From: Cytophagaceae bacterium
GTDB taxonomy: Bacteria; Bacteroidota; Bacteroidia; Cytophagales; Spirosomataceae
DNA: 64,000 bases
Assembly: GCA_947450365.1 (NCBI GenBank)
Contig: CANFVE010000006.1
Location: 34,544-98,543, forward strand
Reading direction: 5' to 3'
This document shows positions 63,678-64,000 of this stretch, piece after piece. The notes beneath the pieces are model-generated. The model was not told the origin of the DNA, searched no databases, and saw nothing but the letters and a program-made list of their open reading frames with translations. The stretch's first letter is position 1. Every line of letters starts with the position of its first letter. The translations under genes were made by a program, and so were the position numbers.

Positions 63678-63679
63678 CT

Positions 63680-64000
63680 TTAACTTAATTCAGGCGTCAA
63701 TACATTTTCAAAAACCAACTCTCCCTCGGCATCCAGATCCATCAGCACCGCGGAATCCTTTTTAATTTTCCCGGAAAGAATGGCTTTGGATAATTCATTC
63801 AAAACGGCCCGTTGCAATACCCGCTTCATTGGCCTACCTCCATAATTCGGGTCATAGCCGTCTTTGGCTAATTTAGCCAATGCCGCCTCCGAAGCCTCCA
63901 AGGTGATATTTTGATCGGCCAATCGTTTTTGAACCTCCTTAAATTGAATACCCAAAATCTTTCGCGCATGTTCCTCCGTCAAAGGCTCAAACAACACGAC
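63680..64000 (-). CDS. clpB: ATP-dependent chaperone ClpB, C-terminal end (partial)
   Basis: 107 codons are visible, running off the right edge. The sequence matches the ClpB D2-small domain: VLFEPLTEEHARKILGIQFKEVQKRLADQNI, then GYDPNYGGRPMKRVLQRAVLNELSKAIL. ClpB with DnaK dissolves protein aggregates. The true start lies outside the window. Confidence 0.93.
   Translation of the reverse strand, partial: VVLFEPLTEEHARKILGIQFKEVQKRLADQNITLEASEAALAKLAKDGYDPNYGGRPMKRVLQRAVLNELSKAILSGKIKKDSAVLMDLDAEGELVFENVLTPELS

Noticed and set aside
1..64000. CRISPR arrays, insertion sequences, prophage, integrase or attachment sites
   Set aside because: No regularly spaced repeats of CRISPR type, transposase motifs or phage structural genes were found; the only tandem repeat is the terminator cluster near 63.6 kb.

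Overview
The window is a gene-dense chromosomal segment of a Bacteroidota bacterium, most likely order Cytophagales. Evidence: a PorX-type response regulator with a PglZ domain, DUF3078, DUF4249, DUF4905 and DUF1080 proteins, TonB receptors with carboxypeptidase-regulatory N-termini, PurS, NFACT and MutS2, promoter boxes of the TAnnTTTG type, and almost no Shine-Dalgarno sequences. Base composition looks moderately AT-rich. A free-living, possibly freshwater, member is plausible, but genus is inference. No rRNA, tRNA, CRISPR array, transposase or phage gene was recognised, and no gene-free stretch exceeds 300 bases.

Layout. 1-3290: an Oar-like TonB receptor cut by the left edge. 3548-7682: selD, a YbfF-like hydrolase, an RsmI-like methylase, a metallo-hydrolase, pssA and purS. 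7679-14192: a CoA-binding protein, a NUMOD4/HNH protein, then kdsB-metH-metF read leftward. 14253-18678: DUF4905, LysM/DPBB protein, a 54-residue membrane protein, DUF2400 protein, aldose epimerase, DUF3078. 18679-25574: ppx, HesB-like, porX, ftsE, transaldolase, TPR lipoprotein, TMEM220, sugar isomerase, lipoprotein. 25628-33229 (leftward): a periplasmic lipoprotein-sorting-like protein, MFS transporter, Tat-like isomerase, AIM6-like phosphodiesterase, and a large pyruvate carboxylase with an extra C-terminal domain. 33412-42163: pdxA, a PdxB/SerA-like dehydrogenase, mutS2, TPR lipoprotein, SlyD-like FKBP, YfhO, YicC. 42160-49902 (leftward): DMT transporter, hemH, DUF4249, TonB receptor, nuoH, metZ. 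50020-54238: DUF1080 dimer, Gfo/Idh oxidoreductase, PASTA protein, two rhodaneses. 54348-60541 (leftward): miaA, DEAD-box helicase, small membrane protein, SSS symporter, NFACT. 60563-63494: YigZ, FAH-family protein and 2,5-dioxovalerate-type dehydrogenase. 63680-64000: the C-terminus of ClpB, cut by the right edge.

Most genes are ordinary core metabolism in short operons with 1-11 base overlaps. The most unusual items are (i) an untranslated leader of the transaldolase gene that folds as a long hairpin ending in nine U and starts where a promoter predicts transcription to begin, a riboswitch or attenuator candidate; (ii) a pyruvate carboxylase fused in frame to a gamma-glutamylcyclotransferase-like domain; (iii) a recurrent TACCTTTG-N4-ATG arrangement implying leaderless mRNAs; (iv) a palindromic -10-like box apparently shared by two divergent genes; (v) a 74-base compound hairpin plus U8 near 52.8 kb; (vi) six of eight convergent gene pairs with touching or overlapping stop codons; and (vii) three terminator hairpins at an exact 76-base period.
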